A stretch of 64,000 nucleotides of DNA from Malania oleifera (Eukaryota > Streptophyta > Magnoliopsida > Santalales > Ximeniaceae). Below, piece after piece: positions 10,541-23,644 of this stretch. The notes below the pieces were generated by a model. The model was given only the letters and a program-made list of their open reading frames with translations, made no database searches and was not told where the DNA came from. Within the stretch, counting starts at the first letter, position 1. The number at the start of each line of letters is the position of its first letter. The translations under genes and the position numbers were made by a program. The stretch spans positions 2,232,001-2,296,000 of the forward strand of contig NC_080421.1 in the NCBI RefSeq assembly GCF_029873635.1, read 5' to 3'.

Positions 10541-12520
10541 ATAGTCCCTTTCCAAGGGTTTGGTTGCCCAAGGGCGATGCGTTCATTCTTGGTTCAGTAG
10601 CCCGAACCCAAGTCAAACTGCTAACTTTCCAGTAGTTCGGGCACCCAAGGAGTTTTGAACTCTTGAGGTTCGGTCACCTGACCTCACTCATTTTATGCTT
10701 TTTATGTTCAATTCAATTCCTTTTTACACACCTGATTATGAATGATATTTGTGCATGAGTTTTGGGACCTAAGGTCTTACTAGGGTCTTACTGAGCTTAC
10801 AGTATATCTTATATGCATGACAAGTAGGTAATTATTACAGACCTTATATCCTACTTACTATTACAGACCCATTTTACATAAAATGAATTTACAACATGAA
10901 ACTAATCTTCAGTATCTTCATGTTTTGCTTTCATGTGTCATACTTGATCTGCTAAAATGAACCTGCGCATACACTTGAAAGCTATCAATACCTGAGTATT
11001 TGTCATTATCAAAACCAAGTGTGACCAATAAGGTCAATAGTTTCCGAGCCTAGGGTTGGGTTAACTGGCTTAATTTTCGAAACCAACTGTTAAAATTTAA
11101 GTATAATATTTTTAAAGTATAGTATTTGACTTTATGAACGTTTTCACCTGTTGGAAACCTGTTATTTCACACCATAGCCCAGTTTTAAAACCAACCAAAG
11201 ACGGTAGGGTTGTTTATCTCCATTTTCCCCATATTTAGCTATATCTCTATATTTTTAGTAAAGTAATAACCTGGAGATATTCATACCTCGGTTTTAGTAG
11301 CAGTATTTATGTTCTCAAGCAGATGATTTATTTATGAGTTACTAGATGAAAATTTGTGTGGCATGAGTATAGTTTTTAATTGGCATTAAATGAGCAAGTT
11401 TTGTGTAATACTAAAATATAATGGCTATATGCCAAGATATGAGATGCGATAGCTATACGCCGAGAGATAAGATATGACCTTTAAATGCCGAGTTTATGAA
11501 ATGCCAGTTTTTGATCGGGCTAGTTTATGATAGATATGATACGCTGGTTTTTACCGAGGCAGTATCCAGCAGATATTTTCACAAAATTATGTAAAGCTTA
11601 TATTCTATAATTTTATGAAATGAATTATGATTACAGTTTTATTATGATGTAAATTGTCATATATGATAGTAGAGCCATGTTATGATGATCTCATGGTAAG
11701 AGCATGGTACCCTAGCTATATGTATGTAAGGATGCAACTACACGTCTCAGATAGAGTGTGGATGGGAAAGACGACTGGTGGCCTGGGTAAAGTATTCCCC
11801 GATGCAGAAATTTCGGGGGCCCATCTGATGGAGTAATTCCGGATTACTCAACCTTCGGGTACAGATTGAGTAGGCACCATCGTACTACTTTTTGTTTGAC
11901 TTAGCATTAGTCGGCCGACTATTTGCTAGGTCCAGCCTTCAGGCCGCACAACCCATCATAGGGGGATGCATGTCACACGTGTATGTGATGGCGTGACGAC
12001 GTTAGTCCTACAGACTAGGTTGTATCTTCTAGGCATACACGGGCACATCTACTATAGAAAGGGCTATATTAAGCCAGCAGTATGTATTTTCAGATCTATA
12101 GAGCAATACAGATTTTTAAAATGTCAATTAAATGTATTTAAATGTTAGCAGTATATGTACACACGAAATCTCATGGTAGCCACACACTGATGATAATATA
12201 ATCCATCTTACTGAGAGGTGTCTCACCTTAGCGTACAAATGTTGTTTCAGGTTCTCTGAGAGATCGATTCTAACATTCTGCTGGGCTAGGTTAAGATAGT
12301 AGATAGTCCTTGCCAGAGCTGGTGAGATATTAGATGGTGTCTATTTCTTTTGGCGATTGTTATATATAGCAAATTAACTTTTCAGTTATGTATGGATGTA
12401 TATAGGAAACAGTTAGAAACTCTGGTAAGTATTAGATGATGTATGTAATTTCGCTGTGTATGTTTATACGAATATGTATGGAAACACTTGTATTTCCCTT
12501 ATTTGAGCGGGTTGTATATG
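10541..12520 (+). repeat. Plus-strand LTR, left end truncated
   Basis: Identified from its right end: a tRNA-iMet primer-site match follows at 12523-12533. It carries the same modules as the LTR at 13312-15403: CTGAGAGGTGTCTCACC at about 12213, TTTCAG at 12245-12250, and a GCACAACCCATCA segment near 11950. Near its left end are several TTCGGGCACCC/GGGTTCGG-like motifs (10555-10680). The left edge abuts the Sirevirus, which may have inserted into it. No coding capacity. Confidence 0.6.
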
Positions 12521-12522
12521 TA

Positions 12523-12533
12523 TGGTATCAGAG
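12523..12533 (+). other. Primer binding site (tRNA-iMet), 11 bp match
   Basis: TGGTATCAGAG lies just after the LTR-like region, in the right place and direction for a plus-strand element. The internal region beyond it is lost within a few dozen bases. Confidence 0.55.
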
Positions 12534-13311
12534 ATATGTATGTCATGTTTGATTAGTGGCACTCCGGGCCCACTTAGAAGGTCGAGGCCTTACACCAAGC
12601 CTCCTAGTGATTCTCGCCTTCTCATAATGCGTGCTTTTTTTGTAAAGCTCCTTTTGTGTCTACTAGGCACACCCTTCCATCCTCCTCTTTTAGCATTTCT
12701 TTTGTGTTTGTTCTTCTTGCATTTAGTGGAGTTGAATTTTCACGGGCCTCGCATCTGGTCAACCCCTCTTAATGGTGATGTTTATTATCCTATCCTCCCT
12801 TTAATATATATATCTAACACTACACTTCCTTTTCAGCCTAGCAGCGCTGCTTCTTTCCCTCTTTATCTCCTTTGGAGCGAGCCATCCTTGAGGAGCTAGT
12901 GCCCGACAAGGGATTGTTCCCCACTCTGAGCTACTCAAGGAGCGAGTTCTTGTGGAGTGTAAACTCAGCCCCATTCCTTCTGGTCTTCGCCTCTCATAAA
13001 CTTAATCTATATGCCTATTTTATCTGGTCATTACTTCCTAACCCCTTAGAGTTGCACTACAGCTCACCACTCTCTTGCTTCTTCTTTTTTCTGTTCTAGG
13101 AGCTTCCTCCATATCCCTAGAGCTTTTCCTTTTCAAACAAGTTCGGTTTCTCCTCATGTCCATCACTTCCTCTAAGTTGATATATTTCCGAGCTCATGCC
13201 ATTAGTTCTCCCATATCGGTCAGGGCTTCTTTCCTAGCGAGTACAAGAAGTCCCCAGGCTGGAGAGCCGTTGTTAAGACCGCCAGTGCCACCCCATGATT
13301 CAAGTTGAGAA
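12534..13311 (-). pseudogene. Degenerate Tat-type Ty3/gypsy internal fragment
   Basis: The right part (about 13130-13311) aligns by eye with the gag region at 34530-34700 of the second Tat-type element. The left part (12534-13130) is CT-rich and unrecognised; by position it could be the rest of the same gag-protease region. No reading frame survives. Confidence 0.5.
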
Positions 13312-13393
13312 TGTGACAACCCGAATAAAAATGGAATTTGAATAATTAAGAGGGAGAGAAATAGAAACAGAAACAGAAGGAGGTCGTAGACTT

Positions 13394-13650
13394 GGTCGAC
13401 GACATTGCATTTGGGGGATAAAAATAAATTTTAAGAGATTACCTAGATTCATTGACGAATATAGGGGTTCGTCGATGAGTGCAGAAGAAAATTCGTTGAT
13501 GAATATAGGGATTCGTCGACGAGAAAATACCGAGCGGGGTTTTTGGCTGCTCTGAATTTCATCGACAAATACAGGGTCTCATCAACGAATTTAATGAAGG
13601 ACTCGTCGATGAGGTGACGTGTCTCGTGGACGAATCTAGCCCTATAAATA
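13394..13650 (+). promoter_or_regulatory. Dyad array and TATA box of the solo LTR
   Basis: At least eight copies of a TCGTCGACGA-like palindrome, often in pairs around a short AT-containing spacer (GACGAATATAGGG), end at the TATA box CTATAAATAG (about 13642-13651). A TC dinucleotide run (13687-13707) follows at the expected transcription start. Confidence 0.6.
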
Positions 13651-13860
13651 GCTAAAAATCCGATTTTTATTCACTTTTAATGCTCATCTCTCTCTCTCTC
13701 TCTCTCCTACGCCTCTTTCTCACTTCTCTCTTCGATTTTGGCCCCGCCAGTCGCCGGATTGAAGATTTGAGGCTACCACGATGCTCCTGGATAAGTTCTC
13801 TACGAGGTTATTGGAGCGGATCATTGGGGAAACGAAGTTGGAAATCATCCCTGAGTTGAG

Positions 13861-15077
13861 GTAAGACTTTTTAAGCCAAATTTGGCCTTGTGATAGTTAT
13901 AGGAAATGATGTACGTATGAAAATATTGAAGTTTAATACTAGAAATTTTCAGTTTCAGGCTATTGATCAGGAAATCTTACGGGGGTCAAGCTAGGATATT
14001 TTAAGGGCTTTCTCAGTAGTTAGGTAAGGGAATAAACTAAAACAGTTATTTTCCATGTAAATTATTATTAATTATGAGTAAATCTATTTTCAAAAAAGCA
14101 GATGTTATATCTGTTTATTACGAATGAAATGTACGATTGGGAAAATACTGCTATGATGATTAAAATGTATATGTATGTATGAGATGCCAGAAAATCATGA
14201 TTTTAGAATATGAAGTATGACTTTTAATAGCACATGTGTGGCATGAATATTATTTTATGTGAAATGTATTATGATATGAAAGATTTTACGAGCAAAGCAT
14301 GTTTTCAGGTATTATGAAAAGATGAGTTATGTTGTGATGATTTTAATGAATACATGATAAATGATTTATTTTCATAATGTATATACCTAAAACGATTCTA
14401 GTGCGAGGTCATGTATTTATGTTATCGGCACGAGGCCGTATTTATGTATAATTTCGACACGAGGCCGTATTTATGATTTTGGTTTGAGGCCGTATTTATG
14501 AAAATGATCGGCACGAGGCTGCTATTATATCATGTATTATATGTTATCAGAACCCGGATGTTAGTTTAGTTCAGTTCAGGGGCTCGGTACCGTAGCTTAT
14601 AGATTAGATGTTTATGATCAAATTAGTGCTAACCACCCCATGAGGGGGTGGGAGATGGATAGTCGATGTGGCTCTTAATAAAGTGTGGACGTCCACCTGG
14701 TAGTCCGGACCAGGGTGTGGCGGGCTCATCGTACTTACAGACATATTTGACTCGGCAATGGTCAGCCAGCCATTGTCGGGTCCCGCCTTCGAGCTGCACA
14801 ACCCATCAAGGGGGTAATACATGACACCAGCTAACTATTCATCCTGGGTATATTTTCAGTATTACAGTTATAACAGATGTTTTATGTATGTTATGAACTA
14901 TTAACAAATATGAAAATTATATGATTATCTAGTATGATATGATGAATGTTTACAGAGTTATGAAATGTACTGTATATGTATAAGTGCCTTAAATATTCAT
15001 GTTGTCATACAACTGTATTTAATTTTTTTTCCCCTTATTGAGAAGTGTCTCACCCTCGAATATTAAATGATTTTCAG
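13861..15077 (+). other. Predicted intron inside the solo LTR
   Basis: Donor GAG|GTAAGA at 13861, ~210 bp after the TATA box. Acceptor ATTTTCAG ends at 15077, with a CTCAC branch-like motif whose A (15052) is 25 nt upstream of the AG. 1217 bp. Sequence-based prediction only. Confidence 0.4.
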
Positions 15078-15403
15078 GAAACCCAGAGGGATCGGAGGGT
15101 CAGGGCCGCCGTTGAGTGGGTTTAGCTTCCCTACTAGAAAAGTAAGCATTGAACTAGGATCAGAAGATTTTGTTTGTACGATCCTAGTGTTATTTTGACT
15201 TTTGGAAGATTGTAAATAAATAGAGTATTTTGGGAATGTAAATAACTCTGGTATTATGTTTCATAGTTGAATGATTGAGATTTTATTTTACTACTGCTTA
15301 AGTTTCTGCTGTGATTGACAGGTGTCCCCGTTACCCACAGGTTCGAGTTGACTTTTCCATTCATTATGTTACATTTCATGTTAAAAAAATTGAGGTCGCT
15401 ACA

Positions 15404-16232
15404 GCGAATCTCTAGGGCTATAGTGACAAAGCGGTGTATAAAATTTTTTCAGCGTCTCCCTTTCTCCTTGGACCAAGCTCATCAGATAAGCTGAGGTTTT
15501 GGCTATCCTATTGCTGATCATGAAGTGCCTTGTAAATTGCGGCTACATTTTGAAAAAGGAGCTGATAGATCCAGGCTTCAGGGTCTGATACCACACCCTG
15601 GCATTCCCTTTGAGAGTGGTTGCAAATGCCTGATACATGATAGCATCTGGTGCACCTTGCAATTGCATTAGTACTTTAAAGGTACCCAGGTGGTCGACGG
15701 GATCGGACAAGCCTTCGTACCTTTCAAAGCTTGGCATTTTGAATTTACTAGGCAATGGGACACTCATTACTTCTCTAGTGAAGGATGGGTCTGAAGACTT
15801 CAGCGAGGACTCCCCAAAGGATGGGTTGGTGTGAGCTTCCTTTATCATCTTTTCTAGTTGGTCAATCTTCTTGATCCTTTCATCTAGTTCATTTGATCGT
15901 TGCTCATTGATTCCCACACTATTCGCGTCTTCCACCTTCTTTGCTGGGTTGGTCTTTTCATCGATCTTCTGTGGGTTTGCAACTTTTTCGTGTAACTCAG
16001 GATCTGGTTGCTTACGGTGGGGACCAAGTTCTTTATAATCCTTTTGTTGCAGGATCATATTGAACATGTCCTCCATCTTGTTCTAGGAAGCTGCCATGTC
16101 TTCTATCCTTCTCTGTAAGGCAAGGAACTCACCCCTCGTCACACTGGAATGGTAATATGGTGTAGAGTGTGTGGACTGGGGTGATTGATCACCCATAGCA
16201 GGTACTGACTTCAAATTATTAGACATGGTCAT
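15404..16232 (-). pseudogene. Tat-type Ty3/gypsy Gag N-terminal part
   Basis: Translation from Met near 16232 gives an N-terminal region (MSNNLKSVPAMGDQ), a TAG at 16083-16085, then an open stretch to 15543 with FKMPSFERYEGLSDPVDHL, LMQLQGAPDAIM and TTLKGNARVWYQ. These are retrotransposon-gag motifs typical of Tat-clade elements. Beyond 15543 the sequence still matches gag at 34700-34830 but is out of frame, and is then cut by the solo LTR at 13312-15403. The element's 5' LTR lies immediately upstream (16292-16725). Confidence 0.85.
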
Positions 16233-16271
16233 GATTCAAAGATTGAAAGAGAAGACACCTCTCAAGAAAGT

Positions 16272-16289
16272 TTCCCACAGACGGCGCCA
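16272..16289 (-). other. Primer binding site of the first Tat-type element
   Basis: The minus strand reads TGGCGCCGTCTGTGGGAA, two bases inside the LTR end. TGGCGCC-starting primer sites are usual in Tat-clade gypsy elements. The second Tat element carries the homologous site at 35554-35571. Confidence 0.75.
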
Positions 16290-16291
16290 AC

Positions 16292-16725
16292 TGTTGTTGA
16301 ATAAAAAGTTGAACAACCTTTGAAATATTCTCTAATCACGACCACCTGAAAAAAAAAAAAAAAAAAAAAAAAGTATGAACAACTTGGAGGACCCGGAGTG
16401 TACTCCGGGGGATCACTCTGATGCCTAAGTAAGAGATTTGCTTGAGAGATTTTATGCAACAGTAAATAATAGGTTGGAATGAGATGGTTTGCCTTTTCAT
16501 AGTATCCACCTTTTATATTGGCGAGGTTTGACCCTAAGTAATATGTCATTTATGAACGTGTTATGACGCTTGGCGTGAATCCCTCTAATCTTTCTAGTCA
16601 TTATAGTGCTGATGTGAATCACTCTTGCTAAGCAATTGACTTGAGTGGTTCCGTAACTGCCCTCATCAATACAATGTTTTGGTCTTCTCTTGATTCATGG
16701 TAAGTGATGTATTTAGGGTATATCA
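16292..16725 (-). repeat. 5' LTR of the first Tat-type element
   Basis: 434 bp. On the minus strand it begins TGATATACCCTAAATA and ends CAACAACA next to the primer site. Diverged homologue of the LTRs at 18030-24294, 25012-25477 and 35574-36040; all share TGTACTCCGGGGGATCACT-like and TGATGCCTAAGTAA-like segments. An A-run occupies about 16350-16371. Confidence 0.8.
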
Positions 16726-17297
16726 GCAATCAATATTTATTGTCTAAAATATACTAAATAATTATAAATAAGGTGATGAAGACCGAAATTTAACTACTAA
16801 AGTACAAGAGACTAGTTTAATTCTCACCTATTAATTACTCCAACACTTTTTACTAACTTAAACATTGATGGATTACTAGTTAGGAAATGGTAGATCATGA
16901 CTAAATAGATTCTACAAAATTTCAAATGGATCGGCTTTACCAAACTTGCTAACCTATCAAGTTACCCAACCCAAATTGTATATCATCAAGTGCTAATCCC
17001 ATAGTCAATCAAATAAGTATTCAATTCATCAAGCACCACTAATGGCGATCAATTTCAACCACAAAGCCACAAACATGCAAGTATTAGTATAAGTCCATAT
17101 TTTATTCATGAAAAGTTTTCCTGCATTACAATGAGTAAGGGTATCTTCTCTCCACTCCACTATATATTGTTTCTCATGGCAGACAAATTACATGCAAATT
17201 CTTCCTCCACCAAGCAAGCCAATTAGGACTGGATCAAGGCCTGTCCAAATCAAACGTGAACTCAATTTCTACTTCATATTCTGAAATTAATCTCCCC

Positions 17298-17370
<73 letters not shown>

Positions 17371-18024
17371 GTAAGTGATTACATCAGAGGAGAAGCGTGG
17401 ATGATGGAACCAGCGCTGACATCATTATGCATTTTCCACGATGGACGTACAAGGCTTCTTTTCTAGTCTAGGGTTCATTTGCTTGGGTGCACGCCGTGGA
17501 AATGATGATGATGCATGTAGGACTAGAAGGGGCTGCGCTAAAGCCGTGAAGCCTTTTTGGTTTGTACAGCGGAGCTGATTGGGGTCAACGGAAGCATTTT
17601 GGGTAGGTAGCAGCCAGCGTGTACCCGCTGACAACTTCCACGTAGATTTGTACAGTTGCTAGGTTGGCATGGCCTATTTAGACTACCATTTTCACTAAGT
17701 AATAATTAAGGATTTGTACAGCAAACACTTAACTAGATTTTTTTGATAAATAATTATTAAAGTCTAATAAGTCAACTTTTCATCAATAATTTGTTTTATA
17801 ATCAACACATTTTTGCTTTTACAAACAAATAATGTTTCTTTCCTTCAAACCTAATCAATCTCCTTGCAAAAGCAATCTCCGGCCCACACAAAAAACAGTT
17901 ACATGGCTAAAATTGACCACATTTATGAGCCAAAAATCAAGCTTCTCAAACATCTCAAGCTTTGATCTGTTTTCATATTCATAGTGTTGTTGTCGATAAC
18001 AACTAGATAATGCCTCATGCAATT
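16726..18024. other. Intergenic spacer with a CT microsatellite
   Basis: No gene or recognised element seen. A CT dinucleotide run fills 17303-17368. The 69-codon minus-strand ORF at 17425-17634 has no family resemblance and is not called. Confidence 0.6.
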
Positions 18025-18363
18025 AGTAGTGTTGCTGTCAAAAATTTAGCGACTTTCATAAATCGTCCTTTGGCCGCGTGTAACGCTCCGAGCTCGCCAA
18101 GCGGGATTCAGGGTGTTATGTGTTATAATCACCTATCTCCGATACCATAAATATCATACAAACAACGGAATATAATTAAACATCCTCAAATAAAATATTA
18201 AAGTACTATATTACATGATCAAATAGGAATTTCCATCTGTTCGTATTACATAACCAGAATTCTAAAACAACATAAATTTAAAGACTTAAAGTTCTTACAA
18301 ACACTCACACTACACTACCTTAACCAACCCTGCCCTGCTCGCTAAGCTCGATCACGCGAAGGT

Positions 18364-19839
18364 CTTGAAAAATGAATTGTATATTGGGATGAGATACTTC
18401 TCAGTAAGGATGGAATAAATTATTATCAGTGTGTGGCAGATGAGTTTTAATGCAGTCAAAATATAACAGTTTAATTATTCATCAATAACTGAACATACAC
18501 TTGCAGACAGTACTCGCACATACATCATCATCCATAACATAGAAATTCGCATACACATATATCACACGTATTACCATAGTACATCCACCATCACATATCA
18601 CACCACAACATATCCACAATCACGACCCATTTAATTCACATACATTATTATTAATTTATAGCGAGAGTTTCGCGAGGATTAGGGAGTTTACACGTCCATA
18701 CATGTAATGTCCATTTGCTCTGATGCCTTATGTAGCTTTGCCCATTTAGCCTGGGTGCAGCTACAACTGATACTTAACAGGGCACTCGCCTTACTCAGCA
18801 AACCCGTAGGCGAAGAGTTTACCTTACTTCAATCATACATAATGTCACAATATAAAATTTAATTTAATACTTTACTATAATTATCATTTGCCAACTGGAA
18901 CCCACACACATTCAATATCAACCATATCACAAAATTTGTATACATGTCTACCACATCACACCACAATTACCATATATTCAATTCACATTCATGCACGCAC
19001 ATCCACAATTGAAATGTACATCTCTACATCACACCGTTACTTTCCGGCCTCCTCGCTGCGTACTGAGCATCCCCCCATCGTTCTCAATACATAGCCCACA
19101 CAAGAACTTTTACTGCGTACTTCTCAATACGTGGCTCACACAGGGACTTTCACTTCGTACTTCTCAGTACGTGACCCACACAGGGACTTTCACATCACCC
19201 AACTGCGCATTGAGCATCCCTCCCCATCAGTCTCAATACGTGACCCACACATGGACTTTCACATCACACAACTGCGCACTGAGCATCCCTCCCCATCATT
19301 CTCAGTACGTGGCCCACACAAGGACTTCCATTGCGTACTTCTCAGTACGTGGCCTACACAGAGACTTTCACATCACACAGAGCTTTCACAAATAAACCTC
19401 ACACGCACATATATGTTCATAACCCATAGAAATTACAATTGGTTTAATTATAAAATGTTATTCTCATGCCACACATTTAAACATTAAACCATAATTTACT
19501 AAACTTAGATGGTCAACCCTACTCACTTTAATCCTTTTCCAAAATATGTTTAACAACTCAGACTAATAATTTCAACCAGCCAAATCTTTCAGATAATCCA
19601 TTACTTCAACCCTGCAACCTTATACCCAAATTTAATTTGTTGAATTTTGGAAGTAATAATTATTATAAAATCCCTAGGCTCACACAACGCTAATTTAATC
19701 AATTCATAATAATAATAATAATCTAAAATCCAATTTCCATAAATTCGAATACCCAGAAAACATATATATCAATTCTTGGAATCACAAATTTAATCAGTTG
19801 AATTTTAGAAAATTCCTGACATAATTTATTCCCCTTACC
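18364..19839 (-). other. Predicted intron inside the nested LTR
   Basis: Minus-strand donor CTAAG|GTAAGG at 19839; acceptor TTTTTCAAG ends at 18364 with CTCAT at branch-point distance. Same layout as four other LTRs in the window. Prediction only. Confidence 0.35.
18990..19380. repeat. Decayed tandem repeat inside the LTR
   Basis: Four to six imperfect units combining TTCTCAGTACGTGGCCCACAC, GACTTTCACATCAC and GCACTGAGCATCCC. All six-frame ORFs here are repeat-driven and not genes. Confidence 0.7.
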
Positions 19840-20281
19840 TTAGTCTTGGAGTGGTGTCTAGGATTCTCAAATGACGATTCCACTTCGGTTAAAATGACAA
19901 TGATCGAAGTTAGGACCTCGTGGTGATGTCTGATCATCGATTTGGCTAAAGATTTGAAAGAAATTGAGGGGGAGAGGGAGAGAGTTTACCTTATCCCAGC
20001 AATGGTGCCTACAATGACCTAATCAAGAATCCACTCTGATTAAAATGTTGGCATTCGAATTTGGAACCCAAGGGTATTCTCTGTTCTTCAATCGACTGAG
20101 AATTGGAGAAGAAATTAAAGAGAGAGAGAGAGAGCGAGTGGTTGAGGAGAGAGAAACAGAGAGACGTAAGGAGAGGGAGTGGGTTTGGCGGCTTGGCGCA
20201 AGCTTCCCCTGGGATTGCAATTGAAATTGTAAATATTCCTAAGGAGAGTCCCTTCCTTATGTATATATAATCTATTATATT

Positions 20282-23200
20282 TGTAGACACCCTATTTTTG
20301 CCCTAGCCAAATAGAACAAAGGAGTCCCTTCTCATTATATTATTATTATTATTACCTTATTTTTATTATTATTATTTTCTTATAATTATTTGTATTATTT
20401 ATTATTGTTCATTACTAGTATTATAATTAGTGTTACCTTACTATTATTTTGGATATATTTTTTAATTTTTATTTATTATTATTATTTTTATTTTTATTAT
20501 TTTCCTATATTATTAGTACTTTACTATTATTTTGCTAGTATTTTTATTATCATTATTATTATTATTTTTCATTGTTATTATTATTACTAGTACTTTTATT
20601 ATCTTTATTTTATTTTTACTTTACTGTAATTATTTTTGGTTTTCCATTTATTTTATTGTTATTATTTTTGATATATTATTATTATTATTATTATTATTAT
20701 TTTTCTATATTATTATAAGTAATTTATTATTATCACTATTATTTATTTATTATTATCATTATTATTATTTTATCTTTATTATTTTTATTTTTACTATAAT
20801 TATTTATTACTACTTACTATATGGTAGTATTATTATTATTATTCCCTTATTGATATTTATATTATTATGATTATTATTATTAATATTATTTCCTTTTTCA
20901 TTATTACCATAAGAATAAAAGAATAAAAAAAAAGAGAAAAATAAAAATAAAATCCAAAAAGGTAATGTTTTTAGGGTTTTCAAAAAAAAAAAAAAAATTT
21001 TATAAGAGGGGGCGCTGCACAAGGAGACAGGGGGACAGCCGGGGGCAGCGCAGCATAGAGCCAAAGAAAAGAAAAAAAATTGTTCGGCTGCTCTTCTTCT
21101 TCCCGAAACCTATCCTCCACCCTCTGCAACTCACCTCTGGCCACTTGCCAGCAGCCCCCATCAAGGCCTCCATCCCACCACCGTCCGGCTGCCAAAATAG
21201 CCCGGCCTTCCCCTCTGCAGCAGCCGCTACCAGCTTCTCTGTTCTACTCTCACTGCCCTCCCACAGCATTACCAAACTCGTATCCCATAGCCCTCACTGT
21301 CCTCCCATCTCTGGTTGCCAACTACGAGCCTCACCGCAGTCATCTGTTTCGACGTACACAGACCAACCGAAATCAGCAGCTACAGCGCCTCGCCTGCAAC
21401 TCCGACGTGACTCACACACAGCAGTAGCCTCAGTGGCCTTCTTGCTCCGGCCACAAGGCAGCAACGGCAGCATACCCGGAAGGCCTCATCACCAGCTACC
21501 TTGCAGTCTTTCAGATCCCGGCCAGACCCACCACTACTCCATACCATCCTGTTCCGATCTCCCATAGTAAGTTCCCTGGTAAGTCCCCCTGTGCACACTG
21601 TAACGCTGTTCGGCCACACACTCACATGCACTCACGCATACACAGCACACACATGTTTATTTTATTTTATTTTATTGTGCATCTTTGTTTATTATATTCT
21701 GAAATACTGAAAGGGTTCTTTATTTTTGCAGGCATATATGTACATATATGTATATATAGATATCAATATATGTTTTCTGATTTCTTTTAAATATTAATAT
21801 CTAAGGATAGGTTTTATGCTTGGGTGGTGTGTGATTTTATGTATGGTTATTTTTAGTACTATGATATGTGTTTCTCAATATTATGCTCATGATATGTTCA
21901 TTATAGAATTTTCAGTTTTATGATATATTTATATTATCAAAAGGTGTATAAGCAGGTTCTAATATTTAAAGCTTGAATTTTTATCGCATGTGTAAATGAA
22001 TTTTGATTGTTGTATATTATTGTTAAAGCTATTGTTATCGTCATTTGTATGTATATGGAGTTTTTATGTTTTATTGCCGTTATTAATTTCCATGTATACA
22101 TGTCCATATTAGGGGTTTATATTGTTTATATTGTTACGAATAATTGTTTATATATATATATATATATATATTTAACTATACGTGTTTCATGATTTAACAT
22201 TGTTATTACCTGTTGCATATCCTTGTCGTGATAGTCGTTTAAATTTCTTTTGCGGTACACTAATTTGTTTATCTTCATTATTGTAGGATTTGTCTTTTCA
22301 TTGTCAAGGTAAGGTTTCAATTGTAATATTTAAATGTGATAATTTATGTTGTCATTTTTTAGTGCGTAATATTTAAGTTGTATGTGTAATATGTATTCTT
22401 AGGTTTCGGTTTTTTTATCTTGTTGTGGTTCTTATGTGTAAGATTTTTTTTTTATATTATTTTATTCATGCATATATTGTAGGTTAACTTTATAGTATAT
22501 TATTAGTATTTTAGAATTTTGGTCGAGTTATATATCATGTTAGGAGTTTTAGTAGATTAGTTGTAGTGATATTTTAAAACTATAGTTGTATGTACATTCT
22601 AGAATGTTAGTCATATTAGGTATTTAATAACCTAGGATTTATAAGTAACATCATGTATATAATTTAGCATTTTAGGTAACTTTTAATATAGCATCTTGAG
22701 TAATACTATATATTTACTATTATTATAACACTTTTAGTATGTTAACTATTATGGTAAGTTTAATATTTTAGGTAATATTTTTGGTGTTTTGGTATCATGC
22801 TACTATATGGTATGTTTAGTATATATAGTATTATAGTAATCTATTACGTATTATATTATTTGTGGATATTTATTATTATTATCTTAATTATGTGTATTAT
22901 GGTATGTTTAAGTATTTTTGTTTATAACGTACATGTAGTATTTTAATATTATGATATGCTCATTATCTTAGTCTATATTATATGTTTATATTCTACTATT
23001 ATTGGTATGTTAGATATTTTAGCTTCTATTATATATGTTAATTAGTACGTATTTTGGTATCCTAATATTCTAGTTTATTACTATTTTATTTATTTATTTA
23101 AATTATTATATCTATTATTAAAACCTCCCATACTAATATTTTCCTATAAAACTTTTACGTACAATTTTAAAATGTGGGAGTGTATTTTCTTAAATAATTT

Positions 23201-23644
23201 TGATTTTAATCCCTATGATTTAATTGCAAGGGGTATTAGCCTTTGGGCATCACGTACCCTAAGTTCTGAGGGAATATATATGTATATATTATCTTTCTTT
23301 ATTTGTTTTATTTATTTATTTTTCACGTGTAATTATAAAGTCATAAAAAGGAGTAATTTAAAGAATTATTAGATTAACTTAGGGATAATTTCAAATTAAT
23401 TAGGTACCGTTCGTAAGAACGGGCGCGTAGGGGGTGCTCATACCTTCCCCTCGCGTAACCGAACTCCCGACCCCAACTCTGGTAATGTAGACCGATTCTA
23501 CCCCTAACGGGATAGTAATTACGTGTTCTAACCGCACTAAAGGTTAGTGGCGACTCCAACACATCCATATTTTTCCATGAAAATATTAAAATTAATTTTT
23601 AATTTCGCCGCCCGGGGCACACGCGCTCACGGGACGTCGCGACA
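20282..23644 (+). repeat. Solo LTR of a long-LTR gypsy element, innermost layer
   Basis: 3363 bp, starting TGTAGACACCCTATTTTTGCC and ending CGGGACGTCGCGACA, with perfect 5-bp duplications ATATT at 20277-20281 and 23645-23649. A GGCGACTCC segment lies near the right end. Such ends are familiar from long-LTR Tat/Ogre-type elements (recalled, moderate certainty). It contains an ATT-rich block, a GC-rich block (about 20990-21600) and AT-rich sequence. No coding domains. Confidence 0.8.
20336..20900. repeat. ATT/TTA-rich low-complexity block
   Basis: About 560 bp of imperfect TTA/ATT trinucleotides. The hydrophobic ORFs predicted here are products of the repeat. Confidence 0.9.

Larger units (their letters stand above)
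13312..15403 (+). repeat. Solo LTR, chromovirus-like, 2.1 kb
   Basis: Begins TGTGACAACCCG and ends GGTCGCTACA. Flanking pentamers GAGAA (13307-13311) and GCGAA (15404-15408) agree at four of five bases, fitting a mutated target-site duplication. It interrupts Tat-type gag sequence, which continues on both sides. Contains GTCGAC-type dyads (13394-13637), a TATA box at 13643-13650, a CT-rich leader and predicted splice sites. No second LTR or internal region, hence solo. The lineage is inferred from LTR style, not from coding sequence. Confidence 0.8.

Noticed and set aside
12534-13130. Possible organelle-derived (mitochondrial) insert, from its even, CT-rich composition
   Set aside because: The adjoining 13130-13311 aligns with Tat gag, so a degenerate Tat interior is more likely; no organelle gene recognised.
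18888-19487. Three overlapping plus-strand ORFs of 68-134 codons
   Set aside because: Driven by tandem repeats inside an LTR; His/Thr-rich, no family resemblance.
20390-21064. Hydrophobic 'membrane protein' ORFs
   Set aside because: Products of the ATT/TTA repeat; no start context or conservation.
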